This document shows, one piece after another, positions 33,178 to 42,492 of a stretch of DNA of 64,000 nt; within the stretch, counting starts at the first letter, position 1; every line of letters begins with the position of its first letter. The notes under the pieces were generated by a model. It saw only the letters and a list, made by a program, of their open reading frames with translations. It was not told the DNA's origin and made no database searches. Source of the stretch: CAVZCK01 sp963798805 (GTDB taxonomy: Bacteria; Pseudomonadota; Alphaproteobacteria; Rhizobiales; Rhodomicrobiaceae); assembly GCA_963798805.1 (NCBI GenBank), contig CAWCVC010000015.1, forward strand, positions 62,001-126,000, in the 5' to 3' direction. The translations under genes were made by a program, and so were the position numbers.

Positions 33178-33555
33178 ATGGTCAATCGTCATCGCGGCGA
33201 GATCGAAGCGATCCTGGACGGCAAGTCCTATCGGCTCTGTCTCACGCTCGGCGCGCTCGCCGAATTGGAAGACGCCTTCGGCGCGGACGACATGCTGGCT
33301 CTCGCTCAGCGTTTTGAGGCCGGGCGGCTCAGCGCGCGCGATGCCATCCGCATCATCGCAGCGGGTCTGCGCGGCGGTGGCAATGAGATTGAGGAGGGCA
33401 GGATTGCGCGGATGCAGGCCGAGGGCGGTGCGGCTGGCTTTGTCGACATCGTCGCGCGGCTGCTAACCGCAACTTTTGGGACGAGCGAAACAGCCAGCGG
33501 CGGCGGAGACTTCACGCCGGAAAAGCCCGAGCGGGCGTCCGCCGATCCGGGATGA
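33178..33555 (+). CDS. GTA gp10-type tail assembly chaperone
   Basis: The 125-residue product starts MVNRHRGEIEAILDGKSYRL, followed by CLTLGALAELEDAFGADDML, matching the gene transfer agent gp10 family. It ends in a Gly/Ser/Pro-rich tail. GGAAG precedes ATG 33178; upstream in-frame codons to 33127 look unconserved. The next gene starts inside its last codons (ATGA). Confidence 0.86.
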   Translation: MVNRHRGEIEAILDGKSYRLCLTLGALAELEDAFGADDMLALAQRFEAGRLSARDAIRIIAAGLRGGGNEIEEGRIARMQAEGGAAGFVDIVARLLTATFGTSETASGGGDFTPEKPERASADPG

Positions 33556-33761
33556 CGCCCTTCCCCTGGGCCGATGCGATGGCGGCCGGGCTCGGGACAT
33601 TGCGGCTCTCGCCCCGCGATTTCTGGTCGATGACGCCGCGCGAACTCAGTCTCGCATTGCGCGGCGTCGCCGGACTGCCCGGCTCGTCGACGCCTTTCGC
33701 CCGCACCGACCTTGCCGCGCTCATGCAACGCTTTCCGGACCGTCAAGGACCAACTGAATGA
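33552..33761 (+). CDS. Rcc01693-like tail assembly chaperone, 69 aa
   Basis: The product is MTPFPWADAMAAGLGTLRLS followed by PRDFWSMTPRELSLALRGVA, the short helical family (RcGTA gene 10.1) between gp10 and the tape measure. It is coupled to both neighbours by 4-nt overlaps. It probably binds the tape measure before tail assembly. Confidence 0.85.
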   Translation: MTPFPWADAMAAGLGTLRLSPRDFWSMTPRELSLALRGVAGLPGSSTPFARTDLAALMQRFPDRQGPTE

Positions 33762-34342
33762 CCGACACAGTCGCCAGCCTTTCTGTCCGCGTCGGCGCCG
33801 ATACAAGCGACGCCCGGGCGAAGCTTCAGGATCTGGAGCGCCTCGGCAACGCCTTCGGCAAAAGCATCACCAATGCTTTCGAAGACGCCGCGTTTTCCGG
33901 AGATGGACTCGGCCAGACGCTGCGCTCGCTGGCACTCGATCTGTCAAAGCTAGCGTTGCGCTCCGCCGTTCAGCCTTTCAGCAATGCGATCGGCGGCGGG
34001 CTGGCGAGCCTGTTCCAGGGTCTCAGCCCATTTGCCAAAGGCGGTGTGGTTGGCTCGCCGATGCCTACGCCATTCGCAACAGGCGGCGTCGTCGCCTCAC
34101 CCGTGACCTTTCCGCTCGGCGGCGGTCAACTCGGCCTCGCCGGCGAGGCCGGGCCGGAGGCGATCTTACCCCTGACGCGTGGGAGCGATGGGCGGCTCGG
34201 CGTGCGCACGCAGAGCGGCGGTGGCAGCCTGACGATCAACATGAACATCTCGGCGCAGGACGCCGAGAGCTTCCGCCGCTCGGAGACGCAGATCGGCGCG
34301 ATGCTGGTTCGCGCCGTAAACCGCGGACAGCGGAATCTTTAG
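33758..34342 (+). CDS. GTA short tail tape measure protein
   Basis: At 194 residues this is far shorter than typical phage tape measures but close to RcGTA gene 11 (about 220). It starts MTDTVASLSVRVGADTSDAR, has a helical N-terminus, a glycine-rich middle (FAKGGVVGSPMPTPFATGGV) and a C-terminal AGEAGPEAILPLTRGSDG motif. A short tape measure fits the short tail of GTA particles. Confidence 0.9.
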   Translation: MTDTVASLSVRVGADTSDARAKLQDLERLGNAFGKSITNAFEDAAFSGDGLGQTLRSLALDLSKLALRSAVQPFSNAIGGGLASLFQGLSPFAKGGVVGSPMPTPFATGGVVASPVTFPLGGGQLGLAGEAGPEAILPLTRGSDGRLGVRTQSGGGSLTINMNISAQDAESFRRSETQIGAMLVRAVNRGQRNL

Positions 34343-34391
34343 TTGGTGGTCCGCGCAGATGCCCGGCGCCCGAACGAAGTGAGCCAGAATA

Positions 34392-35030
34392 ATGCCCTTC
34401 CACGAAATCCGCTTCCCCACTGCGATCTCCTTCGGCGCGAGCGGCGGCCCGGAGCGACGCACCGACATCGTCGTGCTCGGCTCCGGCTATGAGGAGCGCA
34501 ATCAGCGCTGGGCGGACAGCCGCCGCCGCTACGATGCCGGCTATGGCGTCAAGTCGCTGGACGATCTTGAGACCGTGATCGCCTTTTTCGAGGAGCGGCG
34601 CGGGCGTCTGCACGGCTTTCGCTGGAAGGACCATGCCGATTTCAAGAGCTGCGCCGCGAGCATCTCACCTGCCGTCACGGATCAGCCGATCGGCACCGGC
34701 GATGGCACGACTGCCGCGTTTCAGCTCGTCAAACAATATGGCGCGAGCTTTGCGCCGTGGTCGCGCGAAATCAAGAAGCCGGTCACGGGAACAGTGCTCG
34801 TTGCCGTCGACGGCGCGGTGAAGGTCGAGGGCACCGATTTCACCTGCGATACTACGAGCGGCGTCATCACCTTCGAATTCGGATCGATCCCGGCCGCCAG
34901 CGCCGCAATCACTGCCGGCTTCGAATTCGACGTGCCCGCCCGCTTTGACACCGACCAGCTCAAAATCAACCTCGATGGCTTCAGCCACGGCTCGATCCCG
35001 AGCATTCCAATCGTCGAGATCCGTTCATGA
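34392..35030 (+). CDS. GTA distal tail protein (DUF2460)
   Basis: The 212-residue product starts MPFHEIRFPTAISFGASGGP and has RRTDIVVLGSGYEERNQRW, YGVKSLDDLETVIAFFEERR and HGFRWKDHADFKS, the DUF2460 signature; RcGTA gene 12 has nearly the same length. It forms the ring at the tail tip. Its end overlaps the next gene by ATGA. Confidence 0.93.
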   Translation: MPFHEIRFPTAISFGASGGPERRTDIVVLGSGYEERNQRWADSRRRYDAGYGVKSLDDLETVIAFFEERRGRLHGFRWKDHADFKSCAASISPAVTDQPIGTGDGTTAAFQLVKQYGASFAPWSREIKKPVTGTVLVAVDGAVKVEGTDFTCDTTSGVITFEFGSIPAASAAITAGFEFDVPARFDTDQLKINLDGFSHGSIPSIPIVEIRS

Positions 35031-35920
35031 AATTGCTCCCGTCCGGCCTGCAGGCCCATCTCGATGGCGGCACGACGACGCTGGCCTGGTGCTGGCGGGT
35101 GATCCGCGCGGATAGCGCAGTCTTCGGCTTCACCGACCATGACCGCGACATCACTTTCGACGGCACGATCTTCGAAGCGGCGAGCGGCTTCACCGGCACC
35201 GATATTCGCCAATCGATCGGCCTGTCGGTCGACAATCTCGACGCCACCGGCGCCCTGCAATCGGACCGGCTGAACGAAGCCGATCTCGCTGCCGGACTGT
35301 TCGACAATGCGCGGATCGAGATCTGGCGCGTTAACTGGGCCGAGCCCGATCAGCGCGTCATGATGATGAAGGGCTCGATCGGCGAGGTGAAGCGCGGCGA
35401 GTTTGCGTTCACCGCCGAGCTGCGCAGCCTGTCGCACGCTCTCGGTCAGGAAAAGGGCCGCACCTATCAATATGCCTGCGACGCGACGCTCGGCGATGCG
35501 CGCTGCGGCGTCAATCTCGACAATCCCGCCTATAAGGGCGCGGGCAGTGTTTCGGCCACGAGCACGGCTTACCTCTTCACCGCCTCGGGCCTCGATGGCT
35601 TCGCCGACGGATGGTTCGCCTACGGCCTTTTGACCTGGACGGGCGGCGCCAATAGCGGGTGGCAGATGGAGGTCAAGCGCTTCAGCCAGTCCGGCAGCAG
35701 CGCGGATATCGAGCTGTGGCGATCCATGGTGAGCGACATCGCCCCGGGTGACGCATTCACGATCACCGCCGGCTGCGACAAAACCTATCCGGCCTGCAAA
35801 GCCAAGTTCGCCAACGGCGTCAATTTCCGCGGCTTCCCGCATATCCCCGGCAATAAATATGTGCTGGCCTATCCGGACCCTGGCGATCCGAACAATAATG
35901 GCGCCAGCATGAATTCTTGA
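35027..35920 (+). CDS. GTA baseplate hub protein (DUF2163)
   Basis: The 297-residue product starts MKLLPSGLQAHLDGGTTTLA and includes WRVIRADSAVFGFTDHDRDI and SGFTGTDIRQSIGLSVDNLD. The C-terminal half carries cysteines in YACDATLGDARCGVNLD and TAGCDKTYPACKAKFANGVN, a spacing like that of lambda gpL-type hub proteins that hold an iron-sulfur cluster; metal binding here is inferred. It corresponds to RcGTA gene 13. Confidence 0.92.
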   Translation: MKLLPSGLQAHLDGGTTTLAWCWRVIRADSAVFGFTDHDRDITFDGTIFEAASGFTGTDIRQSIGLSVDNLDATGALQSDRLNEADLAAGLFDNARIEIWRVNWAEPDQRVMMMKGSIGEVKRGEFAFTAELRSLSHALGQEKGRTYQYACDATLGDARCGVNLDNPAYKGAGSVSATSTAYLFTASGLDGFADGWFAYGLLTWTGGANSGWQMEVKRFSQSGSSADIELWRSMVSDIAPGDAFTITAGCDKTYPACKAKFANGVNFRGFPHIPGNKYVLAYPDPGDPNNNGASMNS

Positions 35921-35959
35921 TCCTCTACGTCCCAAAGTTACGCCAGCTAAGGATTCCCG

Positions 35960-36388
35960 ATGCGCCCCGACATCGTTGCGCTTGCGCGTTCGTGGCTGGG
36001 CACGCCCTATCGCCATCAGGCCGCGCTCAAAGGCGTCGGCTGCGACTGCCTGGGGCTGGTGCGCGGCGTCTACGCGGAGGCGTATGGCCGCCCGCCCGAA
36101 GAGCCGCCTCCCTACAGCCGTGACTGGGCCGAAGCCTCTGGGCGCGAAACCATGATCGAGGCCGCGGCGCGTCACCTGCTCCCAGTCGACAAAGACGATG
36201 CGAAACCGGCGGACATCCTGATCTTCCGGCTTCGGCCCGGCGCGATGGCTAAACACTCAGCGATCATGACTTCGGACAGCCGCATGATCCACGCCATCGA
36301 ATGCGCGCCGGTCTGCGAGGTCTACATCTCATCCTGGTGGCGGCGCCGGATCGCCGCTGTCTTCCGCTTCCCCGATCCCAGCTTCTAA
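35960..36388 (+). CDS. GTA NlpC/P60 tail-tip peptidase
   Basis: The 142-residue product starts MRPDIVALARSWLGTPYRHQ and has the catalytic cysteine in GVGCDCLGLVRGVYAEAYG and the histidine in AMAKHSAIMTSDSRMIHAIE. It is the RcGTA gene 14 equivalent, expected to cleave peptidoglycan peptide bonds during DNA entry. It sits 12 nt before the large hub gene. Confidence 0.92.
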   Translation: MRPDIVALARSWLGTPYRHQAALKGVGCDCLGLVRGVYAEAYGRPPEEPPPYSRDWAEASGRETMIEAAARHLLPVDKDDAKPADILIFRLRPGAMAKHSAIMTSDSRMIHAIECAPVCEVYISSWWRRRIAAVFRFPDPSF

Positions 36389-36400
36389 CCCGACGATCTC

Positions 36401-39400
36401 ATGGCGACACTCGCTCTTTCTGCCGTCGGCGGCGCCGCCGGCTCAGCCCTCTTGCCCGGCGGCTTCTCCTTCCTCGGAGCATCGCTGACCGGAGCCGCGA
36501 TCGGCCGGGCCGTGGGCGCGCTGGCAGGCGCCTATATCGACCAGGCGCTGTTCGGCGCGACGGGACAGGAGAGCCTGCGGAGCGGCCCGCGCCTCGCCGA
36601 TCTGACGGTCACCGCCTCGACGGAAGGTGCGGACATCCCGCGCCTTTACGGGCGTGCACGGCTCGGCGGGCAGATCATCTGGGCGACGAATTTCGAGGAA
36701 GAGGTCGTCACGACGTCGGCGGGCGGATCGGACAAGGGCCTCAATGTCGGCCGCGCGCCCGGAGGCACGCAATATCGCTACTACGCCAATTTCGCCGTGG
36801 CGCTCTGCGAAGGCGAGGTGACGCGGCTTGGGCGGGTCTGGGCCGACAGCGATGAGATCACGCTTTCCGATTACACTTACCGTTTCTATCCGGGTTCGGA
36901 CACTCAGCTTCCGGACAGTCTGATCGACGCGAAAGAAGGCACGGGCAATGCCCCTGTCTATCGCGGCACCGCCTATGTCGTCTTCGAGCGCCTGCCTCTG
37001 GAGGATTTCGGCAACCGCATCCCGCAGCTCAATTTCGAAGTCTTCCGCGCGGTTGACGCCTTCGAGAGTCAGGTCAAGGGCGTGACGCTGATCCCGGCCG
37101 CGGGAGAGTTCGCTTACAACCCGACCGAGGTCCGTGTCGATGCCGGCGGCGGCTCGACCTATTCCGAGAACCGCCACACCACGCTGGGCGACAGCGACTT
37201 CGCCGTTTCCATCGACCAGCTCGAGGCGACGCTGCCGAATTGCGGTGCGGTTTCACTTTTCGTCGCCTGGTTCGGCGACGATCTGCGGTGCGATACTTGC
37301 CAGATCAAGCCGAAGGTCGACACGCACGAGAAGGGCAATGGCACGACACCGATCTCCTGGGGCGTCGCCGGGCTGACACGCGCGACCGCCGACGAGGTCT
37401 CGACCTACGGCGTTCGGCCCGCCTATGGCGGAACGCCGTCGGACAATACGGTCATTGCGGCAATCGAGGACCTGAAGACGCGCGGGCTGGAGGTGGTCTT
37501 CACGCCCTTCCTGCTCATGGACATCCCCGCGAGCAACGGCAAGACCGACCCTTATACAGGCGCATCCGACCAGCCGGCCTATCCCTGGCGGGGACGCATC
37601 ACTTGCGACCCGGCCCCCGGCGAAGCAGGCAGCCCCGACAAAAGCAGCGCCGCGGCCACGCAGGTCGACAGCTTCTACGGCAGCGTCACGGCATCGGATT
37701 TTGCTGTGAGCGGTGAGACTGTCACCTATAGCGGGCCGGCGGAATGGAGCTATTCCCGCTTCATCCTGCACTGCGCCGCGCTGGCCAAGGCCGCGGGCAG
37801 TGTCGATGCCTTCATCATCGGATCGGAGCTGCGCGGTCTGACCTGGGTCCGCGACAGCGCCTCGACCTACCCGTTCGTCAGCAAACTGAAGGCGCTTGCC
37901 GCCGAGGTCAAGGCGCTGCTGCCCGATGCCGATGTGACCTATGCCGCGGATTGGAGCGAATATTTCGGCCATCAGCCAGCCGACGGATCGGGAGACGTCT
38001 ATTTCCATCTCGACCCGCTCTGGTCCGACGCCAATATCGCCGCCATCGCCATCGACAATTACTGGCCGCTGTCGGACTGGCGCGATGGGACCACTCACCT
38101 CGACTACATCGCCGGCACGCGGTTCATCCATGACCTCGGCTATCTGAAGGGCAACATCGAGGCCAGCGAAGGCTATGACTGGTTCTACGCCTCGGACGCC
38201 GACCGCCAGAGCCAGACGCGGACCGCGATCGGCGACGGCGCTTACGCCAAGCCCTGGGTGTTCCGCTACAAAGACATCCGCTCCTGGTGGTCGAACGCGC
38301 ATTACGACCGGCCGGCCGGCGTCGAGAGCGCGAGTCCGACGGCCTGGACGCCGCAGTCCAAGCCGATCTGGTTTACCGAGCTGGGCTGTCCCGCCATCGA
38401 CAAAGGTTCGAACCAGCCGAACGTCTTCTACGACCCCAAGAGCTCGGAGAGCTTCTTTCCGTATTTCTCGCGCGGTGTCCGCGACGATCTGATCCAGCGC
38501 CGCTATCTGCGCGCGTTCCTCGAATGGTATGACGAGACCGGCGAGGACTTTGCCGAGGCGCAGAACCCCACAAGCAGCGTCTATTCCGGGCGGATGGTCG
38601 ATTGCTCCCGGATCATGCTCTACACCTGGGATGCGCGGCCCTGTCCGGCCTTTCCGGCGCTGAAGATGATCTGGTCCGACGGCGACAATTGGCAGCTCGG
38701 CCATTGGCTGACCGGCCGCGTCTCCGATGCACCCCTGTCCGAGACTGTCGCCAAGCTGCTGGCCGATTACGACTTCGCCGACTTCGACGCGGAGCAGCTC
38801 GGCGGCGCGATGGCAGGCTATGTCATCGACCGTGTGATGTCCGCGCGCGACGCGCTGCAGCCGCTCGAGATGGCCTTCTTCTTCGACAGCTTCGAAAGTG
38901 CGGGCGAGATCCGTTTCGCTCATCGCGGACGCGCGGGCAGCGAGGCCAGTCTGACGGCGGACGATCTCGTCGAAACCGACGCCCCCGGATCGGGGTCCGG
39001 GGCAGGCCAGCAGCCGCGCTACGAGCTGACCCGCGCTCAGGAAAGCGACCTGCCGCAAGCCGCGAAGGTAACCTTCATCGACGGCGAGCGCGAATATGAG
39101 CAGGGGCTCGCGGAGGGCCGCCGCATCGCAGGGGGCGCGGCGCGGGTCTCCTCCGCGCGGCTGCCGATCGTCACGACCTATGCGCTGGCGCGCAGTATCG
39201 CCGAGACCATGGTCCAGGAAGCATGGGCCAGCCGCGAGCGGGGCAAGTTCACTCTGCCGCCGTCGCGGATCGCGCTCGATGCTTCCGACCTCGTCACGCT
39301 CGCAGCGAACGGCCGCAGCTTTCCGATGCGCCTCACGGGGCTGTCGGTTGGCGAAGCAATCGAGGCCGAAGCGCTGGCGATCGAGCCGCAGCTTTACGAC

Positions 39401-40384
39401 ACCTTCGCCGCGCCGGTTCGCGCGCCTGTCTCGAACGATCCGGCGAGCTTCGGCGCGCAACTCGGCGTCTTCCTCGATCTGCCGCTGATCCGCGGCGACG
39501 AGATTCCCTATGCGGGCACGGTCGCCGCTTATGGCAGCCCTTGGCCCGGCGGCGTCGCCTTCTATCGCTCGCCGACTACGTCGGGCTATGTGCTGAAGGC
39601 GCTGGCGGCGACACCCGCCATTGTCGGCACCACGGATACAGACTTCTATTCCGGGCCGACATCGCGCTGGGATCAGGGCAACACGCTTCGTGTGGTGCTT
39701 TCAGCGGGTGAGCTGTCGTCGGCCGATGAGTTGCTGGTGCTCGGCGGCGCAAATTACTGCGCGGTCGAGAATACCGACAGCGAATGGGAAGTCCTGCAGT
39801 TCCGCAATGCGGCCCTGGTTGGCAGCCTCACCTATGAACTGACGGGCCTTCTGCGTGGTCAGGCCGGCAGCGAGGGCGCGATGCGCGATCCCATCGCCGC
39901 CGGCGCGCGCTTCGTGCTGCTGAACGACGCGCTGGTTCAGGTCGACATGACCCAGGCGGATCTCGGTCTCGACTTCAACTGGAAGTATGGGCCGAGCGTC
40001 TACGATATCGGCAACGCCGCTTATCAGACCGTGACGCGAGCCTTTCGCGGGGCCGGCCTGCGGCCGTTGTCGCCCGTGCACCTCCGCGCAGACCAAGTTG
40101 CGGGCGGCCTTCAGATCTCCTGGATCAGACGCACACGGATCGGCGGAGATGGCTGGGACCAGGTCGAGGTGCCTCTCGGCGAAGATGGGGAAGCCTACGA
40201 GGTCGATATCATGGACGGCTCGACCGTCGTCCGCACACTGAGCGCATCGACGGACAGCGTCACCTACACCACCGCTCAACAGATCTCCGATTTCGGCGCA
40301 CCGCAACCAAGCTACGCGGTGCGCATCTACCAGCTCGGCGCCAGCTATGGGCGCGGGCAAGCAAGAGAGGGTCTTGTGCCATGA
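36401..40384 (+). CDS. GTA megatron/host-specificity protein with TIM-barrel-like domain
   Basis: The 1327-residue protein is the RcGTA gene 15 equivalent (about 1300 residues). The N-terminus has a glycine-rich hydrophobic segment (residues about 5-45) probably serving as a membrane channel part. The centre is a GTA TIM-barrel-like domain (about 390-750) with FIIGSELRGLTWVRDS, AADWSEYFGHQPADGSGDVY and KPIWFTELGCPAIDKGSNQP. Phage tail module sequence follows (ELTRAQESDLPQAAKVTFID), then an Rcc01698-like C-terminus. The frame is open throughout. Confidence 0.93.
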   Translation: MATLALSAVGGAAGSALLPGGFSFLGASLTGAAIGRAVGALAGAYIDQALFGATGQESLRSGPRLADLTVTASTEGADIPRLYGRARLGGQIIWATNFEEEVVTTSAGGSDKGLNVGRAPGGTQYRYYANFAVALCEGEVTRLGRVWADSDEITLSDYTYRFYPGSDTQLPDSLIDAKEGTGNAPVYRGTAYVVFERLPLEDFGNRIPQLNFEVFRAVDAFESQVKGVTLIPAAGEFAYNPTEVRVDAGGGSTYSENRHTTLGDSDFAVSIDQLEATLPNCGAVSLFVAWFGDDLRCDTCQIKPKVDTHEKGNGTTPISWGVAGLTRATADEVSTYGVRPAYGGTPSDNTVIAAIEDLKTRGLEVVFTPFLLMDIPASNGKTDPYTGASDQPAYPWRGRITCDPAPGEAGSPDKSSAAATQVDSFYGSVTASDFAVSGETVTYSGPAEWSYSRFILHCAALAKAAGSVDAFIIGSELRGLTWVRDSASTYPFVSKLKALAAEVKALLPDADVTYAADWSEYFGHQPADGSGDVYFHLDPLWSDANIAAIAIDNYWPLSDWRDGTTHLDYIAGTRFIHDLGYLKGNIEASEGYDWFYASDADRQSQTRTAIGDGAYAKPWVFRYKDIRSWWSNAHYDRPAGVESASPTAWTPQSKPIWFTELGCPAIDKGSNQPNVFYDPKSSESFFPYFSRGVRDDLIQRRYLRAFLEWYDETGEDFAEAQNPTSSVYSGRMVDCSRIMLYTWDARPCPAFPALKMIWSDGDNWQLGHWLTGRVSDAPLSETVAKLLADYDFADFDAEQLGGAMAGYVIDRVMSARDALQPLEMAFFFDSFESAGEIRFAHRGRAGSEASLTADDLVETDAPGSGSGAGQQPRYELTRAQESDLPQAAKVTFIDGEREYEQGLAEGRRIAGGAARVSSARLPIVTTYALARSIAETMVQEAWASRERGKFTLPPSRIALDASDLVTLAANGRSFPMRLTGLSVGEAIEAEALAIEPQLYDTFAAPVRAPVSNDPASFGAQLGVFLDLPLIRGDEIPYAGTVAAYGSPWPGGVAFYRSPTTSGYVLKALAATPAIVGTTDTDFYSGPTSRWDQGNTLRVVLSAGELSSADELLVLGGANYCAVENTDSEWEVLQFRNAALVGSLTYELTGLLRGQAGSEGAMRDPIAAGARFVLLNDALVQVDMTQADLGLDFNWKYGPSVYDIGNAAYQTVTRAFRGAGLRPLSPVHLRADQVAGGLQISWIRRTRIGGDGWDQVEVPLGEDGEAYEVDIMDGSTVVRTLSASTDSVTYTTAQQISDFGAPQPSYAVRIYQLGASYGRGQAREGLVP

Positions 40385-40548
40385 CGCATGAAAAATGGAG
40401 CCAGATCATCGACCTTTGGAACTCCGGCAAAAGCATCCGCGAAATCTCGAAGCGCACCGGCGTTCCGGAGCGTGATGTCGGCGTGCGCCTTCTCGGCGCG
40501 GTCGAGCGAGCCACACGCGTGCGGACGAACATCGCAAGTCAGAAATAG
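40381..40548 (+). CDS. Small HTH-like protein after the hub gene, 55 aa
   Basis: The product is MTHEKWSQIIDLWNSGKSIR followed by EISKRTGVPERDVGVRLLGA, resembling a single helix-turn-helix, with a basic tail. Its ATG overlaps the hub gene stop (ATGA), so it is translationally coupled. Small proteins at this position occur in other alphaproteobacterial clusters, but I know no function. Confidence 0.7.
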   Translation: MTHEKWSQIIDLWNSGKSIREISKRTGVPERDVGVRLLGAVERATRVRTNIASQK

Positions 40549-40592
40549 TCAGCCCGGCAATTTCAGCCTGAGCGCCAGCCAAGGACAAGCGG

Positions 40593-41369
40593 ATGGCCAA
40601 CAGCACGAATCTCAACATGCCGTTCATCGAAGCGGCCCAGGCGCAGAAACACGTCACGCACAATGCCGCGATCCAGGCGCTCGACGCGATCGTTATGCTG
40701 TCTGTGCTCGATCGCGATCTCGCCACGCCCCCAGGCTCGCCGGCGGATGGCGACCGCTACCTGGTTGCAGCCTCGGCCACCGGCGCGTGGGCGGGCCAGG
40801 ACGGCAAAATTGCCGCCTGGCAGGATGGAGCCTGGGCGTTTTATACGCCGCGCGAAGGTTGGATCGTCTGGATCGCGGATGAGGATATCCTGTTCGTCTT
40901 CAACGGTGCGAGCTGGACGGGCGGGGCGACCCAGAACGCCGCGCTGATCGGCGTCAATACGACTGCGGATACAACGAACAAGCTGGCGGTGGCCTCGGGC
41001 GCCGTTCTCTTCAATCACGTGGGGAACGGCGTCCAGGTCAAGCTGAACCGCAATGCGAGCGGCGACTCGGCCAGCTTTCTGTTCCAGACCGGCTTCTCGG
41101 GACGAGCGGAGATCGGCTGCCTCGGCGATGACGACTTCGTCTTCAAGACCTCGCTGGATGGCTCGACCTTCAATGTCGGGCTGACCTTGGTTTCGGCCGC
41201 GAGCGGCGTTCCGCGAATCCCCAGTGTCGCCGTCGCGAACCTTCCGGCCGCTTCGGATGCCGGCGCCGGTGCGCTGGTCTACGCCAACGATGCGAGCGGC
41301 GGCTCCGTGCTCGCCTTTTCCGACGGCTCAGCCTGGAAGCGCAGCGACACCAGCGCCGTCGTGAGCTGA
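40593..41369 (+). CDS. DUF2793 tail spike/fibre protein
   Basis: The 258-residue product starts MANSTNLNMPFIEAAQAQKH and continues VTHNAAIQALDAIVMLSVLD, PPGSPADGDRYLVAASATGA and FYTPREGWIVWIADEDILFV, the DUF2793 pattern seen in alphaproteobacterial phage and GTA fibres. The C-terminus (AVANLPAASDAGAGALVYAN) is a repeat found in adhesive tail parts. A role in binding recipient cells is inferred. Confidence 0.88.
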   Translation: MANSTNLNMPFIEAAQAQKHVTHNAAIQALDAIVMLSVLDRDLATPPGSPADGDRYLVAASATGAWAGQDGKIAAWQDGAWAFYTPREGWIVWIADEDILFVFNGASWTGGATQNAALIGVNTTADTTNKLAVASGAVLFNHVGNGVQVKLNRNASGDSASFLFQTGFSGRAEIGCLGDDDFVFKTSLDGSTFNVGLTLVSAASGVPRIPSVAVANLPAASDAGAGALVYANDASGGSVLAFSDGSAWKRSDTSAVVS

Positions 41370-41452
41370 TCCGCTTATAGCTTGGCGAGACCAGCTCTGG
41401 CCCCGCATCGGCCCGATCCCGGAGCGCAAAGCTGCCCAAACCTCCCGAACTG

Positions 41453-41828
41453 ATGTCTCATCACAGCACGTCGCATAATTTTTCTGACGCAGCCCTCGCC
41501 GGCGGAACTCCTGACCGCCCCGGCCTGGGCGGCTTGGATCGGCCAGCTCAACCAAGTGCTGACCGCCTTGTCGCTCGTCGTCGGGCTTGCTCTGGGGCTG
41601 GTGAAGCTCTGGTCGCTGTTGCGCGAGCTGCGGAACTCCGAAAAAGCGCTGACGCGGTCTTACCCAATCACAGGCCGCCACCCGGCGCACCTTCTCATGG
41701 AGTTTCCCACGTGCACGAGAACTTCGACGCATCGCTTGCGCATGTCCTGGAATTTGAGGGCGGCTATTCGGACCACCCGCTCGATCCTGGCGGAGCTACA
41801 AATCTCGGCATCACCCTCGCGGAGCTGA
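41453..41828 (+). pseudogene. Possible frameshifted small membrane protein
   Basis: The ATG at 41453 opens MSHHSTSHNFSDAALAG; near 41500 the plausible coding signal moves to another frame that reads PAELLTAPAWAAWIGQLNQV, then LTALSLVVGLALGLVKLWSL, a membrane helix, and continues to 41828. GTG 41556 is the only start within the second frame. The tail overlaps the muramidase gene. Together these suggest a one-helix phage protein with a frameshift, but coding evidence is weak. The rest of 41370-41710 holds nothing else. Confidence 0.3.
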
Positions 41829-42235
41829 GCAGCTATCGCAGTCATCCCGTGTCGAAAGACGAGATCCGCGCGCTGACCAAAGACGAGGCCTCGAAGATCT
41901 ATCGCAACCGCTATTGGGATGCGGCGAGTTGCGATACGCTGCCCTCGGCCCTCGATCTTGCGATGTTCGATTGCGCCGTCAATCAGGGTATGGCCCGCGC
42001 CAAGCGCTTCCTGCAGCAGGCCGCGAACGTCGATGCCGATGGACAGATCGGCCCGGTCACGCTGGCCGCCGTTTCGAAAGCCCCCCGCAATCAACTCCTC
42101 ACCGAATTCATGGCGCTCCGGATGCAAAGCTACGGCTCACTGAGCCGCCTGTTCCGAACCTTCGGGCTCGGCTGGTCGCGCCGGCTGATCGCCACGCATG
42201 CCGCAGCCATTTCCTTGCTGCGCGCTGCCGCCTGA
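41711..42235 (+). CDS. GH108 N-acetylmuramidase endolysin
   Basis: The 174-residue lysozyme starts at GTG 41711 (VHENFDASLAHVLEFEGGYS) and has the GH108 catalytic segment EGGYSDHPLDPGGATNLGIT with the acid glutamate, YRNRYWDAASCDTLPSALDL, and the C-terminal peptidoglycan-binding domain (NVDADGQIGPVTLAAV). GGAG lies 8 nt upstream. It should cut glycan strands for release of particles. It leads the lysis cassette. Confidence 0.9.
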   Translation: MHENFDASLAHVLEFEGGYSDHPLDPGGATNLGITLAELSSYRSHPVSKDEIRALTKDEASKIYRNRYWDAASCDTLPSALDLAMFDCAVNQGMARAKRFLQQAANVDADGQIGPVTLAAVSKAPRNQLLTEFMALRMQSYGSLSRLFRTFGLGWSRRLIATHAAAISLLRAAA

Positions 42236-42270
42236 TTTCCTCACCCAACCCGCTCAAATCGAGGTCACGC

Positions 42271-42492
42271 ATGGATTTCGTCATTAAACGCCTGCAGGAG
42301 CCGTCAACTTACGCCGGCATCGCGGCCTTTCTCGCCGGTTTCGGCCTTCTCGGACTCACAGAGCAGGACTGGAACCAGATTTTCGGCGCGCTCGCGGCCC
42401 TGGCTGGCGTGGCGGCCATCTTCCTTGGGGAAAAATCGGCCACCGCCACACCGGGTACGGCCGCTCCGAGCACTCCGACCAATACTCCATGA
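42271..42492 (+). CDS. Holin-like small membrane protein, 73 aa
   Basis: The product starts MDFVIKRLQEPSTYAGIAAF, with two hydrophobic segments (GIAAFLAGFGLLGL and IFGALAALAGVAAIFLG) joined by TEQDWNQ and a Pro/Thr tail. Size, topology and position between muramidase and spanin-like genes suggest a holin. GAGG precedes the ATG. Confidence 0.7.
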   Translation: MDFVIKRLQEPSTYAGIAAFLAGFGLLGLTEQDWNQIFGALAALAGVAAIFLGEKSATATPGTAAPSTPTNTP

